DNA of 64,000 nt from Caldora sp965222765. GTDB taxonomy: Bacteria > Cyanobacteriota > Cyanobacteriia > Cyanobacteriales > Coleofasciculaceae. The DNA lies in assembly GCA_965222765.1 (NCBI GenBank), contig CBDCVG010000078.1, positions 62,001-126,000 on the forward strand. The letters run 5' to 3'. The position numbers were made by a program, and so were the translations under genes. Within the stretch, counting starts at the first letter, position 1; each line of letters begins with the position of its first letter. Below are positions 61,713 to 64,000 of the stretch, piece by piece. Under the pieces are notes generated by a model that was not told the origin of the DNA, ran no database searches, and saw only the letters and a list, made by a program, of their open reading frames with translations.

Positions 61713-61884
61713 CAATTGATACCCTATACCCTACACCCTCACTACGAAGGAGTGTTTCTCGAGAGCTCCCAAGGAGTGCTTCGCAGCCCCAATTGAATGG
61801 GAGAAACAATATCTCCTTCCTTCCTTCTACCTCCTCCCTCGCCTCCTGCCTCCTGCCTTTTTTCTCAAGAGTAATTACCCCAAT

Positions 61885-62991
61885 TTAGGCATTAGATCCA
61901 GTTCCCATAAATTTGAGCCAGCGATAATTAGAAGCGATCGCTGCTCTTAGGGTTGGATAAACATGATACTTAACCCCAAACTCTTCACAAACTTCTGACA
62001 AAACTGGTGCTATATGAGGGTAATGGATATGACAGATATGGGGAAATAAATGATGAACTACTTGATAATTCAGCCCCCCAATATACCAGTTTAGTATTGG
62101 ATTTTTAGGAGCAAAATCGGCTGTTGTTTTAATTTGAAAAATTGCCCATTCATCATTAATACTATTCGATTCTGGGTCTAATTCTGGAAACTCTGTAGCT
62201 TCTAGGACATGAGCCAACATAAATATTTCACAAACTACCAGTCCGTGAGTCATGAAAGTCAGACCTACTCCTATGATAGTTTGCCAAAGGGTATATCCAA
62301 CTGCCAGAGGCATAAGTCCAAAAAAGCTAATGGTAAATAATTTCATTCCCCAGAAAATAATCAGTTCTGACATTTTAAGTTTAGGAACGCGGTGGTTACC
62401 ATACCTTCCTTTATAGGTAACTAACTTGATGTCACCAATGAACCAATAGAACGGGATAAAGGGATAGATAAACCAAATAAATAAATGTTGGAATTGATGA
62501 TGCCATTTATGCTCCATATTAGGAGACATCCTTACTACACCATCTCCATGAATTTCTACATCATGATCATCAATATTTGTATAGGTATGGTGAAGAACGT
62601 TATGGCGAAATCTCCACAAGTAACTTGATACCCCAATGAAGTCATGACCAAGACCAAATATCTTATTGATATGAGGGTTAGTAGAATAACTGCCATGGTT
62701 AGCATCATGAGCAATACTCATGCCGCAAGCACTGACTCCTAAGCCTAAAACAATACAACCTAAGGCTTTTAGCCACATGATTGCTGGTCCAAAAAGAATA
62801 AACGTCCAGGCCCCAATTATCCAAGTTAGAATTATTGCAGTTTTAACATACATAGCCTGGTTATTTTGAGGGTCTATGTCATTTTCTTGAAAATATTTTT
62901 TTACTCTTTCATTCAAGGTTTTCCTGAAATTATTGCCATTGGGAAAAGTTACTTTCGAGGAAGATTTCTCACGAAGCACAGATGAAGTCAT
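61885..62991 (-). CDS. desD: Acyl-lipid delta-6 desaturase (DesD type)
   Basis: 368 residues. It closely matches Synechocystis DesD along its length as I remember it: FRKTLNERVKKYFQEN, IAHDANHGSYSTNPHINK, LWRFRHNVLHHTYTNI, DHDVEIHGDGVVRMSP and GGLNYQVVHHLFPHICHIHYP. The three di-iron histidine boxes are HDANH, HNVLHH and QVVHH; Gln at the start of the third box is typical of delta-6 enzymes. It has about four membrane helices and desaturates acyl chains on membrane lipids with ferredoxin as donor. Genes of this family are usually cold- and light-responsive. It is separated from the NRPS locus by the IS element, so a role in the product is unlikely. Confidence 0.95.
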   Translation of the reverse strand: MTSSVLREKSSSKVTFPNGNNFRKTLNERVKKYFQENDIDPQNNQAMYVKTAIILTWIIGAWTFILFGPAIMWLKALGCIVLGLGVSACGMSIAHDANHGSYSTNPHINKIFGLGHDFIGVSSYLWRFRHNVLHHTYTNIDDHDVEIHGDGVVRMSPNMEHKWHHQFQHLFIWFIYPFIPFYWFIGDIKLVTYKGRYGNHRVPKLKMSELIIFWGMKLFTISFFGLMPLAVGYTLWQTIIGVGLTFMTHGLVVCEIFMLAHVLEATEFPELDPESNSINDEWAIFQIKTTADFAPKNPILNWYIGGLNYQVVHHLFPHICHIHYPHIAPVLSEVCEEFGVKYHVYPTLRAAIASNYRWLKFMGTGSNA

Positions 62992-63160
62992 TATTTTCTA
63001 CTCAAGTCTTAAGGTGAAACTTGCCACTGCCTTATCAGTATTGACATGTGTAGCTACTTATGTCAATAGTATTTGATCTAGAACACAAGATATGCCCATC
63101 AATGGGATGCACTCAACCAAGAACCGACACATCCGTAGCTGTAGTCATAAGTAAAGACTA

Positions 63161-64000
63161 TTACTGAGAACTCAACCGATTTATTTCCTGAATTTTAGTT
63201 ACAAAATACACAATATTATAGTCCAATAATTGTGCCAGTTCCAATCCTTTTTGGAAAGCAACAATAGCTTGAGCATAGTTTCTCTGTTCTAGATAAATTT
63301 GACCCATTTGGTCGTAAGTATTCATCAAACCATAGTTATTGTAAGATTGCTGTTCAACTACAATAAGTTGCTGATAAAGTTGCAAAGCAATATCTGGTTG
63401 ATTATTAGAACGATATAAAATCGCTAACTTATGCAAGGCATCACTAGCAAGGGAATACTCTTGTAAAGAAAATGCTAGGGTATAAGCTTGTTGATACTTT
63501 TCTTTAGCTCGATCTAGTTGGTTCAATGCTTCGTAGTCAGAAGCAATAGCAATCTGTAGTGCTGGTAAGGGAGCCAAGTTTTGTTGCTCGACGTAGCTTG
63601 CCTCCAATTGTTGCTTGGCTCTCAAGGCATTTTCCGGTTGTTGCGCTTCGTCGTAAACTGCAATTAACTCTTGCAGATAGGTTAGCTCCTTTAAAGGCTG
63701 GCTCTGTTCCCTAGCTAAAACCAGTAGTTGATTGTAAGTAGCAGCAGCTTGCGGATATTGATAAGATTGCCGATACTGTTGTGCGATCGCTTTGAGAGTT
63801 GCTTCTTGAGCTTCAATATCTCTCTGTTGGGGGTTCGTTAGTCCCTCAGAGTCTATTGGAGCAGGTGGTAAAAATTCACCAAAATCTTGTATTGCTAGTG
63901 GCTCAATCTCTTGTTGCGGCAATTCCGCAATTTGAGTGAGAAAATGACTTTCTTCATAGTTTATAGATTTTGCCAACTCCAGACCTTTTTCAAAGGCTCT
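63161..64000 (-). CDS. TPR-repeat protein, partial at window end
   Basis: The frame stays open to base 64000, so the start is beyond the window; about 279 residues remain. Tetratricopeptide repeats are clear: AFEKGLELAKSINYEESHFL at the window edge mirrors AFQKGLELAQLLDYNIVYFV at the C-terminus. Between are helical units such as AAATYNQLLVLARE and IALQLYQQLIVVEQQ. A Pro/acidic linker separates two blocks of repeats. TPR units mediate protein contacts; the partner is unknown. The nearest gene downstream is desD, 170 bases away. Confidence 0.85.
   Translation of the reverse strand, partial: RAFEKGLELAKSINYEESHFLTQIAELPQQEIEPLAIQDFGEFLPPAPIDSEGLTNPQQRDIEAQEATLKAIAQQYRQSYQYPQAAATYNQLLVLAREQSQPLKELTYLQELIAVYDEAQQPENALRAKQQLEASYVEQQNLAPLPALQIAIASDYEALNQLDRAKEKYQQAYTLAFSLQEYSLASDALHKLAILYRSNNQPDIALQLYQQLIVVEQQSYNNYGLMNTYDQMGQIYLEQRNYAQAIVAFQKGLELAQLLDYNIVYFVTKIQEINRLSSQ

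Noticed and set aside
61885..62991. Desaturase as a tailoring enzyme of the NRPS locus
   Set aside because: It matches DesD over its whole length and is separated from the cluster by an IS element and opposite orientation.
1..64000. tRNA, rRNA or tmRNA genes
   Set aside because: I looked for T-loop-like GGTTCGAATCC or GGTTCAAATCC stretches and rRNA signatures and saw none; a covariance-model scan would be decisive.

Overview
The window looks like chromosome of a filamentous, natural-product-rich cyanobacterium. The evidence is frequent GCGATCGC (HIP1) palindromes, RNase E with the cyanobacterial Arg-rich tail followed by rnhB, a DesD-type delta-6 desaturase, cofG, a pdhB-secD-secF order, CHAT and AAA_35-type proteins, and many 7-bp tandem repeats between genes. 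I cannot name the genus from this sequence. I saw no rRNA, tRNA or CRISPR array.

Layout. 0-5 kb: end of an ammonium transporter, then a three-gene minus-strand operon of a caspase-like protease, an AAA_35/STAND-like ATPase and a membrane partner. 5.2-5.6 kb: a toxin-antitoxin pair whose toxin is broken. 5.9-19.5 kb: housekeeping genes (transglutaminase, metallo-hydrolase, aroC, ferredoxin, cysteine desulfurase, rne-rnhB with a long leader, a frameshifted flippase-like gene, secA). 19.8-20.7 kb: a REP-associated transposase wrecked by a MITE-like insertion that left a clean 9-bp target duplication. 21-29 kb: a KaiC-like ATPase with a small partner, rsmD, a histidine kinase with three response-regulator genes, and cofG. 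29-36 kb: a Ser/Thr kinase-TPR protein and the pdhB-secD-secF block, where pdhB carries a one-base frameshift. 36-40.4 kb: Uma2 nuclease, an HTH-pentapeptide protein and toxin-antitoxin genes or remnants. 40.7-46.9 kb: a secreted haemagglutinin/C-type-lectin/CHAT protein with a 7-bp repeat tract in its reading frame, and a PEP-CTERM protein.

47.6-59.9 kb holds the most interesting system, a compact aryl-acid nonribosomal peptide locus. It contains an Sfp/HetI-type phosphopantetheinyl transferase, a dedicated DAHP synthase, a chorismatase fused to an AMP ligase, a luciferase-like monooxygenase, a stand-alone carrier protein, the remnant of a deleted NRPS gene, and a one-module NRPS (C-A-PCP-TE) with an unusual thioesterase. 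Inferred logic: DAHP synthase raises chorismate supply; the chorismatase half makes a hydroxybenzoate-type acid; the ligase half activates it and loads the carrier protein; the NRPS condenses it with one amino acid and releases it; the monooxygenase tailors the product. The locus is followed by an IS200/IS605 element with an intact TnpB, then desD and a TPR protein cut by the window end.
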